The position numbers and the translations under genes are program-made. Below, in pieces: positions 15,543 to 23,310 of a DNA stretch of 34,043 nt; within the stretch, counting starts at the first letter, position 1; every line of letters begins with the position of its first letter. Source of the DNA: CAYTRP01 sp964625145 (GTDB lineage Bacteria; Sumerlaeota; Sumerlaeia; SLMS01; JAHLLQ01); the NCBI GenBank assembly GCA_964625145.1, contig CAZVAQ010000024.1:1-34043 (forward strand). The letters are read 5' to 3'. The notes under the pieces were generated by a model that saw only the letters and a list, made by a program, of their open reading frames with translations, was not told the DNA's origin and did no database searches.

Positions 15543-17651
15543 ATGACCCACTCCGCAAGCGCCACGACCCTCTCGATGCCCCTGCCGATGGAGTGCCGCG
15601 AGCTTGGCACGGGTGAGATGCGCCATCGGTGGCGCGATCATTTCAGTCATCCGCCGCTCTTCAACGAGCTCGGCTGCCTGCGAGTCGCCCCAGACCCCAT
15701 GGCCATCGCGAACTTCATGTTCCCGCCGTTCTCCGGAATGGGTGAAGGCACCGCGATGCTTTACATCAACCGGCGACACTCCGTCGCCGCCGATGTGGAA
15801 GTCGGCTACACATGGTATCCGGACTGCGTCCGCCGCGTGGCGACCTTCGAGGGCCTTGCAATCGAGACCATCGCGCGCGCCCTGCCAGCAGAACCCGGTG
15901 CGATGATTCGCTTGCTGATCACCAATCCGTCGTCCGAAGTGCGCGAAGCGGAAGTCGCCATCAAGCTGGCCGGCCGTCTGCTGCATACCATCGACGGCTG
16001 GGCCAGCATTGGTCCCTCCATCGGCATCGAGGACGAACAACGCGAGCTGTGGCGCTACAGCGAAAAGCTCGGCGCAGTTGTCTTCGAATCCGCGGAGAGG
16101 GCCTTCCAATGCCAGGGGGCGCGCCCACGGCCGCATTCCATGGAAGGCAAGACGCTGATCTACAACATCCGCCTGCGACCGGGCGAGACCTGGACACTGC
16201 AGTTTCTTGCAGCCCTCGGGGAGAATGAAGAGCAGGCTGCCGCGCGGTTCCTTGCGGCCATCGACAACTTTCAAGGCACCGAACAGGATTCCGAGGCCAT
16301 CTGGAACGATCGCATCGCCAGCGCGTTCCTGCCGGGCAACAAGCGCTACTCCGGTCATCTTCCGCTTCTTCACACGGACAATGAGGACCTCAAGCGCCTG
16401 TACATGGCGACGACTCTGGGCTGCATCGCCCTGCGGCGCAACAATCCACTGAGCAAGTACGGCCCCGCGTTTGTCACGCTCTCACCCAACTATTGGACCA
16501 CCGCCTCGTTCCTCTGGGACATGATGATCGCCGCGCCATTCTATGCGCTGCTCGATCCCGCGCTGCTTCGCAACCACATCGAGGTGTGGATCAACGCGGA
16601 CATCCGCCGTTGTCTCGCCACGGACTACGTCACCGGCAAGCCACTCGGCAATTGGTATGCCGTGAATAGTTCCGCACTGGTGCGGCTGGCGCACGATTAC
16701 CTGCGATACACGGGCGATTTCGATTGGTTGCACAAGCGCATCAACAACCGACCCGTCATCGACCACCTGGAAGAACACGCCCTGATGTGGCGCGAGTACG
16801 ACGTCAACGGCCATGGCCTCGCGGATTGCGGCGGCGTGATCAACCTGTTGGAATGCGTCAGCACCTACACCCACGAAGTCGCCGCCTTCAACGCCATGTG
16901 GGTTGCCGCACAACGCCAGGTTGCCGCCATGCGACGGCACACCGGCGAACCCGATCGCGCGAAGTATCTCGACCAGCAGGCCGGAATCCTCCTGCGCAAC
17001 GTGCTCAGCCTGTATGCCGAGGGGAAGGGCCATTGGCGATGCCGCCAACCGGACGGCAGCTATCACGACGTGCACCACATTTACGACTTCGTGGCCGTGC
17101 TGGAAAGCATCGCCGACGACCTGCCGGCGCACGTCCAGCGCGAGATGGTCGCCAACTTCAAGCGCGAACACCAGACGCGCAACTGGACCGCAAGTCTTTC
17201 CGCGTGGGACGACGACGCGCACCGGGCCCTGCGCGTTGATCACCAGTGGACGGGCTCCTTCGCGTCCATCTCAGCGCAGGCGATCAACGGTTTGTACAAG
17301 GTCGGCGAAGGGGACAGCGCTTTCGAGTGGCTGCAGCAGGTCGCCCTCGTCGCCCATCAGGGCCCTATTGGCCAGGCCCATTGGATCGATCCGCTCTTCC
17401 CATCCTACAAGGGCGGCCCATGGAAGGCATCGTACATGATGCCCTTCATTACCGATTGGACCGTCGCGGCCAATGGCGCGTATCCGGCCATGATCATCGA
17501 GTCCGTGTTCGGAGTCGATGCGACGCTCGGCAATGGCGTCCGTTGGAAGGGCACAACCGCCGCGCTCGATCCGGGTGCGCGCCTCGAGAATCTGCGCTAC
17601 CAGGGTGGCAGCTACACGGTCGATCACTCCGGCATTCACAAGACGGACTGA
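15543..17651 (+). CDS. (alpha/alpha)6-barrel glycosidase, GH63/GH37/GH78-like
   Basis: Predicted intracellular glycoside hydrolase of 702 residues without signal peptide. Residues 1-260 form a beta-rich N-terminal domain. Residues about 270-680 look like a six-hairpin barrel: FLWDMMIAAPFYALLDPAL is the type of helix start seen in clan GH-G and related families, followed by DVNGHGLADCGGVINLLECV, TYTHEVAAFNAMWVAA and WTASLSAWDDDAHRALRVDH. Acidic residues in the WDMM, NGHGLADCGG and SAWDDD segments are candidates for catalysis. The exact family cannot be fixed by eye. It lies between propeller copy 4 (28-bp gap) and the GH38 mannosidase (8-bp gap), so a role in trimming the same glycan is likely. 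Confidence 0.7.
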   Translation: MTHSASATTLSMPLPMECRELGTGEMRHRWRDHFSHPPLFNELGCLRVAPDPMAIANFMFPPFSGMGEGTAMLYINRRHSVAADVEVGYTWYPDCVRRVATFEGLAIETIARALPAEPGAMIRLLITNPSSEVREAEVAIKLAGRLLHTIDGWASIGPSIGIEDEQRELWRYSEKLGAVVFESAERAFQCQGARPRPHSMEGKTLIYNIRLRPGETWTLQFLAALGENEEQAAARFLAAIDNFQGTEQDSEAIWNDRIASAFLPGNKRYSGHLPLLHTDNEDLKRLYMATTLGCIALRRNNPLSKYGPAFVTLSPNYWTTASFLWDMMIAAPFYALLDPALLRNHIEVWINADIRRCLATDYVTGKPLGNWYAVNSSALVRLAHDYLRYTGDFDWLHKRINNRPVIDHLEEHALMWREYDVNGHGLADCGGVINLLECVSTYTHEVAAFNAMWVAAQRQVAAMRRHTGEPDRAKYLDQQAGILLRNVLSLYAEGKGHWRCRQPDGSYHDVHHIYDFVAVLESIADDLPAHVQREMVANFKREHQTRNWTASLSAWDDDAHRALRVDHQWTGSFASISAQAINGLYKVGEGDSAFEWLQQVALVAHQGPIGQAHWIDPLFPSYKGGPWKASYMMPFITDWTVAANGAYPAMIIESVFGVDATLGNGVRWKGTTAALDPGARLENLRYQGGSYTVDHSGIHKTD

Positions 17652-17659
17652 CTCTCATC

Positions 17660-20344
17660 ATGGCAAAGCGCCCGCTTCGCGCGCACATCGTCTCGCAAAC
17701 CCATTGGGACCGCGAATGGTACCTGCCGTTCGAGGAGTTCCGCTTCCGCCTCGTGCGGTTGATGGACCGCGTCTTCAACCTCTTCGAAACACAACCGGGG
17801 TACCGCCATTTCGTCTGCGACGGCCAGACGATCCTGCTGGACGATTACCTGGCCATCCGTCCGGAGCGCGAAGCCGACCTGCGGCGCTACATTCAGGAAG
17901 GCCGTCTCGTCATCGGTCCGTGGCATGTCCTGCCCGACGAGTTCATCGTCAGCGGCGAATCCCTGATCCGCAATCTGCTCATGGCCCGTCGCGTTGCGGC
18001 GCGCTTTGGGAAGCACTCCAACGCCGGTTATGTCCCCGATCCATTCGGCCACGTCGCCCAATTGCCGCAGATCCTGGCCGGCTTTGGCATCGACACGTTC
18101 ATCTTCCTGCGCGGAATGCCGCAGGCGGAGAAGTGGGGGACCGAGTTCTTCTGGGAGGCACCCGACCGCCGAAGCACCGTGCTCGCGATCTGGATGAAGA
18201 ACATCTACTTCAACGCCTCGCTCCTTGGCTACGAGTCCGGCTGGGGAGATTCCGAGCTCCTCGCCGAATCCTTCTCCATCGAGCGCGCGATGAAGCAGCT
18301 CAAGGGCCAGGTCGACGACTTGGGCAGATGGACGCGCCGCGGCAACATCCTGCTCAACAACGGATGCGACCACACGCCGCCGCAGTACGAGATCCCGCAG
18401 GTCATCGATGCCGCCAACAAGCACTTCAAGGAAGTGAAGTTCGTTCATTCCACCTACGACAAGTTTGCGCATGAAGTGAAGAAGGCGCCTGGCAAGCTGC
18501 GCACGATGCGCGATGTCGAACTGCGCAGCTCGCGCTACATCGTCATCCTCCCGGGCGTCCTGTCCGCGCGGATGTACCTGAAGCAATGGAACCGCGAGTG
18601 CGAGGCCCTTCTGGAGCGCTGGGCGGAGCCGTCATGCGCTTTGGCCCAACATCTGGGCGGGGAGAACCACGCGGGCTCACTCGTGGAGGCATGGCGCCTC
18701 CTGCTGGAGAATCACCCCCACGACAGCATCTGCGGGTGTTCCGTCGATGCCGTGCATCGCGAAATGATGATCCGCTTCGAGAAGGTCGCCCAGTTGGCAC
18801 GCAGCGTCCGCGATTTCCAGTTGTGGGGGATCGAATCGCGAATCAACACGGCGCATCCTGATTCCGCCGGTTCCATCATAAGCTGGAACCCACTCTTCAC
18901 GCAGCACCGCGGGCCATTGTGCGCCACGGTCACGATGCCGGCTGACGCACCACGGCATTTCCGCCTCGTGGACTCCGCAGGCGCCGGGGTTACATTCCAG
19001 ATCGCCTCTGTCGCCCAGCGGACGGAGACAAGCTATCTCTCCTTCAACAAGCCGCTGAAGGACATCGAGATTGCCATCGCGTCCAACCAGTCGGGATGGG
19101 GCTATCGAACCTTTCACGTTCTGCCAACCAAGCCAGGTCAGCGCGACGCCGACATCGCGTGGTGCCGAAAGGCCACCGACGCGGGGATCGAGACCGCCGA
19201 ATACCGCATCAAGTTCCACTCCAATGGCTCGTTCGACCTGAAGGACAAGCACACCGGCGCGCTGCTTCGCAATGTCCTCGTCTTTGAGGACACCGAGGAT
19301 GCGGGCGATGAGTACGATTACTCCCACGCCGCGCGCGGCGCGCGTCTGACCACTGCAGACGCAGCCGCCAAGGTCAAGCTCGTCGCGCGCGGCGCCGTCT
19401 TCGCCGAATACTCCATCGCCATCCCGTGGCGATTACCCCGCAGCCTCTCTCGTGATCGCCAGCGCCGAAGCAACGCAACCGTCGATGCGACCTTGCGCGT
19501 GACCATGCGAGTCTACAAGGAAGGCAGGCGCATCGACTTCGCTCTCCGCGCCGACAACCGTGCGCTCGATCATCGCCTCCGTGTCTTGTTTCCGGGTCCA
19601 TCCAACGTGAAAGAGTCTGTCGCCGATGGGCATTTCGCGACCGTCCGCCGGCCGCTGCACGTTGAAACAACCCCGCAGCATGACGGCCTGGAGCCGAGCA
19701 CCCATCACATGCGCCATTGGGTGGCATTGTTTGGCGACGATCATGGCGTCGCCGTGCTCAACCGGCGCCTCACCGAGTACGAGATCCTGTCCGGCCCGCG
19801 CGGATCGCGCACCATCGCCATCACCCTGCTGCGCAGCGTCGGTTGGCTCTCGCGCAAGGATCTGCTTACCCGGCCGAACTTTGCGGGTCCGATGATCGAG
19901 ACGCCGGAGGCACAATGCCTCGGACCGATGAAGACCGAGTTCTCCCTCCTCCCCGTGGCAGCGCGCGACGCCGAGTCAGAGATCATCGCCGAGGCCGAAT
20001 CCTATGCCGCGCCGGTCCTCCTGCGCTGGGCGACTCCGCATGATGGCCCACTGCCGCCGGACAACACGTGGATCGAACTGCACGGCAAGGGCCTGGTCGG
20101 AAGCACCTGGAAGCCGGCGGAGGATGACAACGGATCGGTCCTGCGGTATTACAACCCGATGAGGACCCCGCGCGAGATCGAACTGAAGACGGCCGCTCCG
20201 CTGCGCATCGCCGGTCGCTGCAACTTGGGCGAGGATTCCGTTCAGGGCACTCGTGGCTGCCCCAAGTCTGTGGGCGGCTGTGAGATCCAAACTCTACGCC
20301 TGGGCGGGAGCGACCAGCTCTTGAAGCCACGCCGGAGGCAATGA
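17660..20344 (+). CDS. GH38 alpha-mannosidase
   Basis: Cytoplasmic retaining alpha-mannosidase that releases mannose from an imported glycan or mannosyl derivative. The 894-residue length fits bacterial GH38 enzymes such as MngB. The N-terminal metal motif THWDREWY places zinc ligands His15 and Asp17. GYVPDPFGH carries the expected nucleophile Asp127. WHVLPDEFIVSGESLIRNL is the family segment at about 88-106, and NHPHDSICGC near residue 350 supplies the conserved His. A long beta-rich C-terminal region follows, ending in RIAGRCNLGED. There is no signal peptide. The ATG at 17660 starts the family's normal N-terminus; the longer upstream frame is a shadow. This is the strongest evidence that mannose is part of the substrate. 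Confidence 0.92.
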   Translation: MAKRPLRAHIVSQTHWDREWYLPFEEFRFRLVRLMDRVFNLFETQPGYRHFVCDGQTILLDDYLAIRPEREADLRRYIQEGRLVIGPWHVLPDEFIVSGESLIRNLLMARRVAARFGKHSNAGYVPDPFGHVAQLPQILAGFGIDTFIFLRGMPQAEKWGTEFFWEAPDRRSTVLAIWMKNIYFNASLLGYESGWGDSELLAESFSIERAMKQLKGQVDDLGRWTRRGNILLNNGCDHTPPQYEIPQVIDAANKHFKEVKFVHSTYDKFAHEVKKAPGKLRTMRDVELRSSRYIVILPGVLSARMYLKQWNRECEALLERWAEPSCALAQHLGGENHAGSLVEAWRLLLENHPHDSICGCSVDAVHREMMIRFEKVAQLARSVRDFQLWGIESRINTAHPDSAGSIISWNPLFTQHRGPLCATVTMPADAPRHFRLVDSAGAGVTFQIASVAQRTETSYLSFNKPLKDIEIAIASNQSGWGYRTFHVLPTKPGQRDADIAWCRKATDAGIETAEYRIKFHSNGSFDLKDKHTGALLRNVLVFEDTEDAGDEYDYSHAARGARLTTADAAAKVKLVARGAVFAEYSIAIPWRLPRSLSRDRQRRSNATVDATLRVTMRVYKEGRRIDFALRADNRALDHRLRVLFPGPSNVKESVADGHFATVRRPLHVETTPQHDGLEPSTHHMRHWVALFGDDHGVAVLNRRLTEYEILSGPRGSRTIAITLLRSVGWLSRKDLLTRPNFAGPMIETPEAQCLGPMKTEFSLLPVAARDAESEIIAEAESYAAPVLLRWATPHDGPLPPDNTWIELHGKGLVGSTWKPAEDDNGSVLRYYNPMRTPREIELKTAAPLRIAGRCNLGEDSVQGTRGCPKSVGGCEIQTLRLGGSDQLLKPRRRQ

Positions 20345-20365
20345 TGAGCCGCCAAGTCCACTCCA

Positions 20366-20375
20366 ATGTGTATAC
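20366..20375 (+). promoter_or_regulatory. Candidate regulator operator, site D (ATGTGTATAC)
   Basis: Fourth copy of the recurrent decamer, 21 bp after the GH38 stop. It includes the palindrome GTATAC and a TATACT hexamer (20371-20376), but no -35 element is visible at proper spacing. It is 138 bp from site E. Inferred from recurrence. Confidence 0.42.
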
Positions 20376-20380
20376 TCTTT

Positions 20381-20438
20381 ATCCCGCCCCCGCCTCCGAA
20401 TCAGGGGTGCAGCGGGGGACGCTGAAGGCTGGCGGGAT
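20381..20438 (+). repeat. Inverted repeat / potential stem-loop
   Basis: ATCCCGCC (20381-20388) pairs with GGCGGGAT (20431-20438). Inside it CCCGC (20389-20393) can pair with GCGGG (20412-20416). There is no T-run after it, so it is not a classical terminator. It could end GH38 transcripts weakly or structure a leader. Confidence 0.4.
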
Positions 20439-20488
20439 GAGGAGGAGCACTCCCTTCCCCGGAAGAGCGGAAACCGGTCCAAAGTTGC

Positions 20489-20516
20489 TTGACAAGTGGC
20501 TAGGTGTGCATACTCA
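20489..20516 (+). promoter_or_regulatory. Candidate promoter with overlapping operator site E (GTGTGCATAC, 20504-20513)
   Basis: A perfect -35 hexamer TTGACA (20489-20494) is followed by the fifth copy of the recurrent decamer at 20504-20513. The -10 element is not clean: TACTCA at 16-bp spacing, or CATACT at a shorter one. Overlap of operator and promoter would fit repression by the GntR/LacI-type regulator. It would drive the secreted-protein gene at 20766 through a leader of roughly 250 bases. Confidence 0.48.
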
Positions 20517-20765
20517 TTGCCCTACACTGATTGGAGTTCCGCAGGGGCCCTCACCGGGTCAGCAATCCCCCGGGTACGGAAAGGAGGAACTCGCGCTGTC
20601 ATCCCAAGGCAATCTCGGGGTCATCGCAGATCCCCCGCTTTCCAACCACCGAAGGCGTCGATGGCAATTGCACCGGTTGGAAAGTCGCACCGCGTCATCG
20701 AGATGATGCATTTATTGTCTTCACCAAGCAGGGCTCAAACCCACACCAAGGCGAGAGGTACCGAC

Positions 20766-21647
20766 ATGGCTACACGGTCATTCCTTTGGATCCGGATTCT
20801 GGGGGCGATGTTGCTATTGGCCCTCGGGTCGACGGCACAGGCCAACATCTGGCTCGATGAAAACTTCGAGGGCGACAACATCTTCGTCCAGCTCGAAGGC
20901 ACCACCCCCGGCGCCTCGGGCTGGGACAGTTACTCAGCCGACCCATTGCTTTCTCCAGCGTCATGGACGACAGGCTACACGGAAACCGGCCTGCACACCG
21001 CCGACAAGGCCTTCCAGGGCGACAATAGCTACCGCCTCGGAGTCGACCAGGGCTTGGGAGTCGGCATTGAGTACCAGGATCCGCAGAACGGCAACTTCCA
21101 GCTCTTCCAGTTCGCCATCAACGTCGACCCCATCCCCGCAGCAGGAACCGTGGCCACCTTCCGCTGGGGCCAGGACATGAACTCCCTCGATGATCCGGCG
21201 GACCACTCCTTCTATGTGCGCCTGGATTCGGACGGCACCAAGGTCACCATCTATGGTGGCGAGGATGAAAAGCACGACCCCATCGTTGAGGGAGTCCTTG
21301 GCACGCTCGACTCCACCGACGACTGGGCGTTCATCTCCATTCTGTCCCAGAAGGATGCCGCCGACACTCCTGACAGTCGCTTCCCGTTCCTCGGAAATGT
21401 CAGCCAGGGCGTCCACTTCTTCAACTCCAGCGAGACACCCGCCCTTTCCATCGATTACATCGTGGATTTCGAAGGTGCCTACGCCGGTCGCGAATGGAAC
21501 TTCACCGTCGAAAGCGGTGCCATCTACCTCGATGAGCTGTACTGGGATGGCGGATTGGACGATGACGCGGCGACTTCCAACTTCCGGCCATTTGATCTTG
21601 GCGCCACGTCACCTGCCAGCGTCACCGATTGGATGATCGTGGAGTGA
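20766..21647 (+). CDS. Secreted protein of unknown function, beta-sandwich (LamG-like) appearance
   Basis: 293-residue exported protein. Residues 1-24 form a signal peptide ending in STAQA, cleaved before NIWLDENFEG. The mature protein starts with the phrase xxxxENFEG and alternates short beta-strands rich in aromatic and Asp/Asn residues (LFQFAINVDPIP, HSFYVRLDSDGTKVTIYGG, REWNFTVESGAIYLDELYWD). This resembles concanavalin-like or LamG-type extracellular sandwich proteins. No catalytic motif is visible. A GAGAGG sequence lies upstream of the ATG. It opens the second half of the locus and is followed by a strong stem-loop, so it may be expressed at higher level than the genes after it. A surface glycan-binding role is a guess. 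Confidence 0.7.
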   Translation: MATRSFLWIRILGAMLLLALGSTAQANIWLDENFEGDNIFVQLEGTTPGASGWDSYSADPLLSPASWTTGYTETGLHTADKAFQGDNSYRLGVDQGLGVGIEYQDPQNGNFQLFQFAINVDPIPAAGTVATFRWGQDMNSLDDPADHSFYVRLDSDGTKVTIYGGEDEKHDPIVEGVLGTLDSTDDWAFISILSQKDAADTPDSRFPFLGNVSQGVHFFNSSETPALSIDYIVDFEGAYAGREWNFTVESGAIYLDELYWDGGLDDDAATSNFRPFDLGATSPASVTDWMIVE

Positions 21648-21661
21648 TCCTTCTTGGTGGG

Positions 21662-21695
21662 GGGGGAAGGCCGGTACCCTTCTCGGCCCTCCCCC
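21662..21695 (+). terminator. Strong GC stem-loop without T-tract after the secreted-protein gene
   Basis: GGGGGAAGGCCG (21662-21673) pairs with CGGCCCTCCCCC (21684-21695) with one mismatch and a 10-nt loop, 14 bases after the stop codon. No T-run follows, so it may be a partial terminator or an RNA-stabilising element giving unequal expression of the flanking genes. Confidence 0.5.
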
Positions 21696-21787
21696 GCCAC
21701 AACCTGCAATCCCAGAGGCACCGTGCACTGTCGTCTCAATCCCCCGACTTAAAGAAGTGAAACCGACCGCAGGAGCAGCCTCGCCTC

Positions 21788-22423
21788 ATGAAACCGCGCC
21801 ACAACGCCTTTACCCTCATCGAACTGCTCATCGTGGTGGCGATTATCGCCATCCTTGCGGCGATCGCCGTGCCGAATTTCCTGGAGGCGCAGGTCCGCGC
21901 CAAGGTCTCCCGCGCAAAAACCGACATGCGCACCATCGCCGTCGGCCTTGAGTCCTATCGCGTCGACCAGAACCATTACCCCCGCGACCGCACATGGTGG
22001 CAATCCGCCGAGTCTCCCGTCAACAATGGCGACATGGCTTTGACACGGTTGACGACTCCCGTTGCCTATCTCGCTGCTGTGCCTTCCAATGTCTTCCCCA
22101 ACGAGACGGACAACCGGTTGAACGCCCCGCAGTACCGTTATTTTGCCGAGCATTGGCTTGAGGTCGTCACGGAAGGCGCCGGGAGCAACCCGCTCTTCGT
22201 GAAGAGCACTTCATTTGTGTGGTCGTTGGTGAGCACCGGTCCCAACCGCATCTCCAATTTTGGCGAGCACCTCATCTTTGGCAAGGAAACCTTCGAGCAG
22301 AAGTATCCCAGCTACCTCCCAAGCTGGAACGCCGGCCCGGCTGCCATCTATGACCCCAGCAATGGCAGCGTCAGCGTCGGCGACATCGTCCTCCTCGGAC
22401 CCGGCGGCGGCTTCGACTACTGA
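21788..22423 (+). CDS. Type II secretion/type IV pilin-like pseudopilin
   Basis: 211-residue protein with a prepilin N-terminus: a short basic leader MKPRHNA, then FTLIELLIVVAIIAILAAIA with the essential Glu at +5, followed by VPNFLEAQVRAKVSRAKTDM, the standard GspG-like start of the soluble domain. The residue before the cleavage site is Ala7 rather than the usual Gly. The C-terminal part has the GspG-like pattern of short repeats and ends SVGDIVLLGPGGGFDY. Such stand-alone pseudopilins are frequent in sugar loci of some uncultured phyla; whether they assemble into a machine is not known. AGGAG lies 12 bases before the ATG. Confidence 0.82.
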   Translation: MKPRHNAFTLIELLIVVAIIAILAAIAVPNFLEAQVRAKVSRAKTDMRTIAVGLESYRVDQNHYPRDRTWWQSAESPVNNGDMALTRLTTPVAYLAAVPSNVFPNETDNRLNAPQYRYFAEHWLEVVTEGAGSNPLFVKSTSFVWSLVSTGPNRISNFGEHLIFGKETFEQKYPSYLPSWNAGPAAIYDPSNGSVSVGDIVLLGPGGGFDY

Positions 22424-22454
22424 TCCGAATTTCCCCCAACGGAGAAGCAACACC

Positions 22455-23243
22455 ATGATCACGCCTGAACAGGTGATGCATTACCGCGAGCAGGGCTACC
22501 TCTTCCTCCCGGGTCTTCTCGACGCCGCATTTGTCCAGCAATTGCGCGACGAGGCGGACGCCACGCTCGATCGCATGAACAGTCATCGACTGAAGACGAA
22601 CTACCTGTGGCAAGGATCGTGGATGAGCGACGAGAAGCGCCAGGAACAACGCATGGACGCCATCCACGACATGCAGTTTCACTCCGCGGTCTTCACGCGC
22701 CTGCTCTATCATCAGCCGCTTCTCGAGGCATTCGAGGCCCTCATCGGCCCCAACGTGCAGCTCCACCACACCAAACTGCTGGCGAAGCCACCCAAAAAGG
22801 GGGGAGGTTTCCCCATGCACCAGGATCATCCCTACTTTCCACACGAGCGCCATTCCATGATGGCGGTCAGCATCTACCTCGACCCCGCAGACGACGAGAA
22901 CGGATGCATCCGCGTAATCCCGGGAAGCCACAAGCTCGGCCCGCTCACCTGCGATCCCGGCGGCTTGTACCTGCCGCCGGACAAGTACCCGCTGGAGGCA
23001 GGCGTGTCATGTCCGGCACAGGCCGGCGATGCATTGTTCTTCAACTACCTCACCATTCATGGTTCCGCACCCAACACCAGCGGCCGCCCGCGCCGCAACA
23101 TCCTCATCCAGGTGCGCGACCCGCAGGACCGCCCCACCGAAGAGGTCCACATCTCGCGCGGACAGGGGACCATGCTTTGCGGTTTTGATCCGCTACCAAT
23201 CGGCACTCACGCCGAAGAACCAGTCGCCGCCGCCAAGTCCTGA
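22455..23243 (+). CDS. Phytanoyl-CoA dioxygenase (PhyH)-family Fe(II)/2-oxoglutarate oxygenase
   Basis: Predicted non-heme iron oxygenase of 262 residues that hydroxylates an unknown small molecule using 2-oxoglutarate and O2. The iron ligands are visible as HQD (His122, Asp124) in FPMHQDHPYF and His202 in NYLTIHGSAPN; Arg212 or Arg214 in SGRPRRN would bind 2-oxoglutarate. The start MITPEQVMHYREQGYLFLPG is typical of the family, and DENGCIRVIPGSHKLG is the characteristic central strand. The ATG at 22455 is preceded by GGAG; the longer upstream frame overlaps the pilin gene and is rejected. It sits among sugar genes, so a sugar-derived substrate is possible but unproven. Confidence 0.88.
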   Translation: MITPEQVMHYREQGYLFLPGLLDAAFVQQLRDEADATLDRMNSHRLKTNYLWQGSWMSDEKRQEQRMDAIHDMQFHSAVFTRLLYHQPLLEAFEALIGPNVQLHHTKLLAKPPKKGGGFPMHQDHPYFPHERHSMMAVSIYLDPADDENGCIRVIPGSHKLGPLTCDPGGLYLPPDKYPLEAGVSCPAQAGDALFFNYLTIHGSAPNTSGRPRRNILIQVRDPQDRPTEEVHISRGQGTMLCGFDPLPIGTHAEEPVAAAKS

Positions 23244-23272
23244 CGAACAGCTTTCCGAACTTGCCCACAACA

Positions 23273-23304
23273 CCGCCCTCGGATGACTATCGGGGGCGGG
23301 AGGA
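23273..23304 (+). promoter_or_regulatory. Stem-loop abutting the Shine-Dalgarno of the ROK kinase gene
   Basis: CCGCCCTCG (23273-23281) pairs with CGGGGGCGG (23291-23299), allowing one G-U pair, around a 9-nt loop. The Shine-Dalgarno GGGAGGA (23298-23304) begins inside the stem and the TTG start follows at 23311. The helix could limit translation of the kinase. Confidence 0.4.
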
Positions 23305-23310
23305 ACAGTC

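Larger units (their letters stand above)
20345..20765 (+). promoter_or_regulatory. 420-bp non-coding leader between GH38 and the secreted-protein gene
   Basis: No credible gene lies here; the two frames open across it lack recognisable composition and one would overlap the operator sites. The region holds operator-like sites D and E, an inverted repeat (20381-20438), and a perfect TTGACA at 20489-20494 upstream of site E. Further on, GGAAAGGAGGAAC (about 20579-20591) looks like a Shine-Dalgarno sequence but is not followed by a normal start codon. This stretch probably contains the promoter and a long untranslated leader for the second half of the locus. Confidence 0.5.

Noticed and set aside
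14444..15610. Minus-strand frame of 388 codons opposite propeller copy 4
   Set aside because: Antisense shadow; the plus-strand protein has paralogues in the same window.
20341..20706. Possible small gene starting inside the GH38 stop codon
   Set aside because: It would span the operator sites, the inverted repeat and the promoter candidate, has Pro/Arg/Ser-rich composition and no homology that I recognise.
20496..20765. N-terminal extension of the secreted-protein gene
   Set aside because: It would bury the clear signal peptide that begins at 20766, which has its own Shine-Dalgarno.
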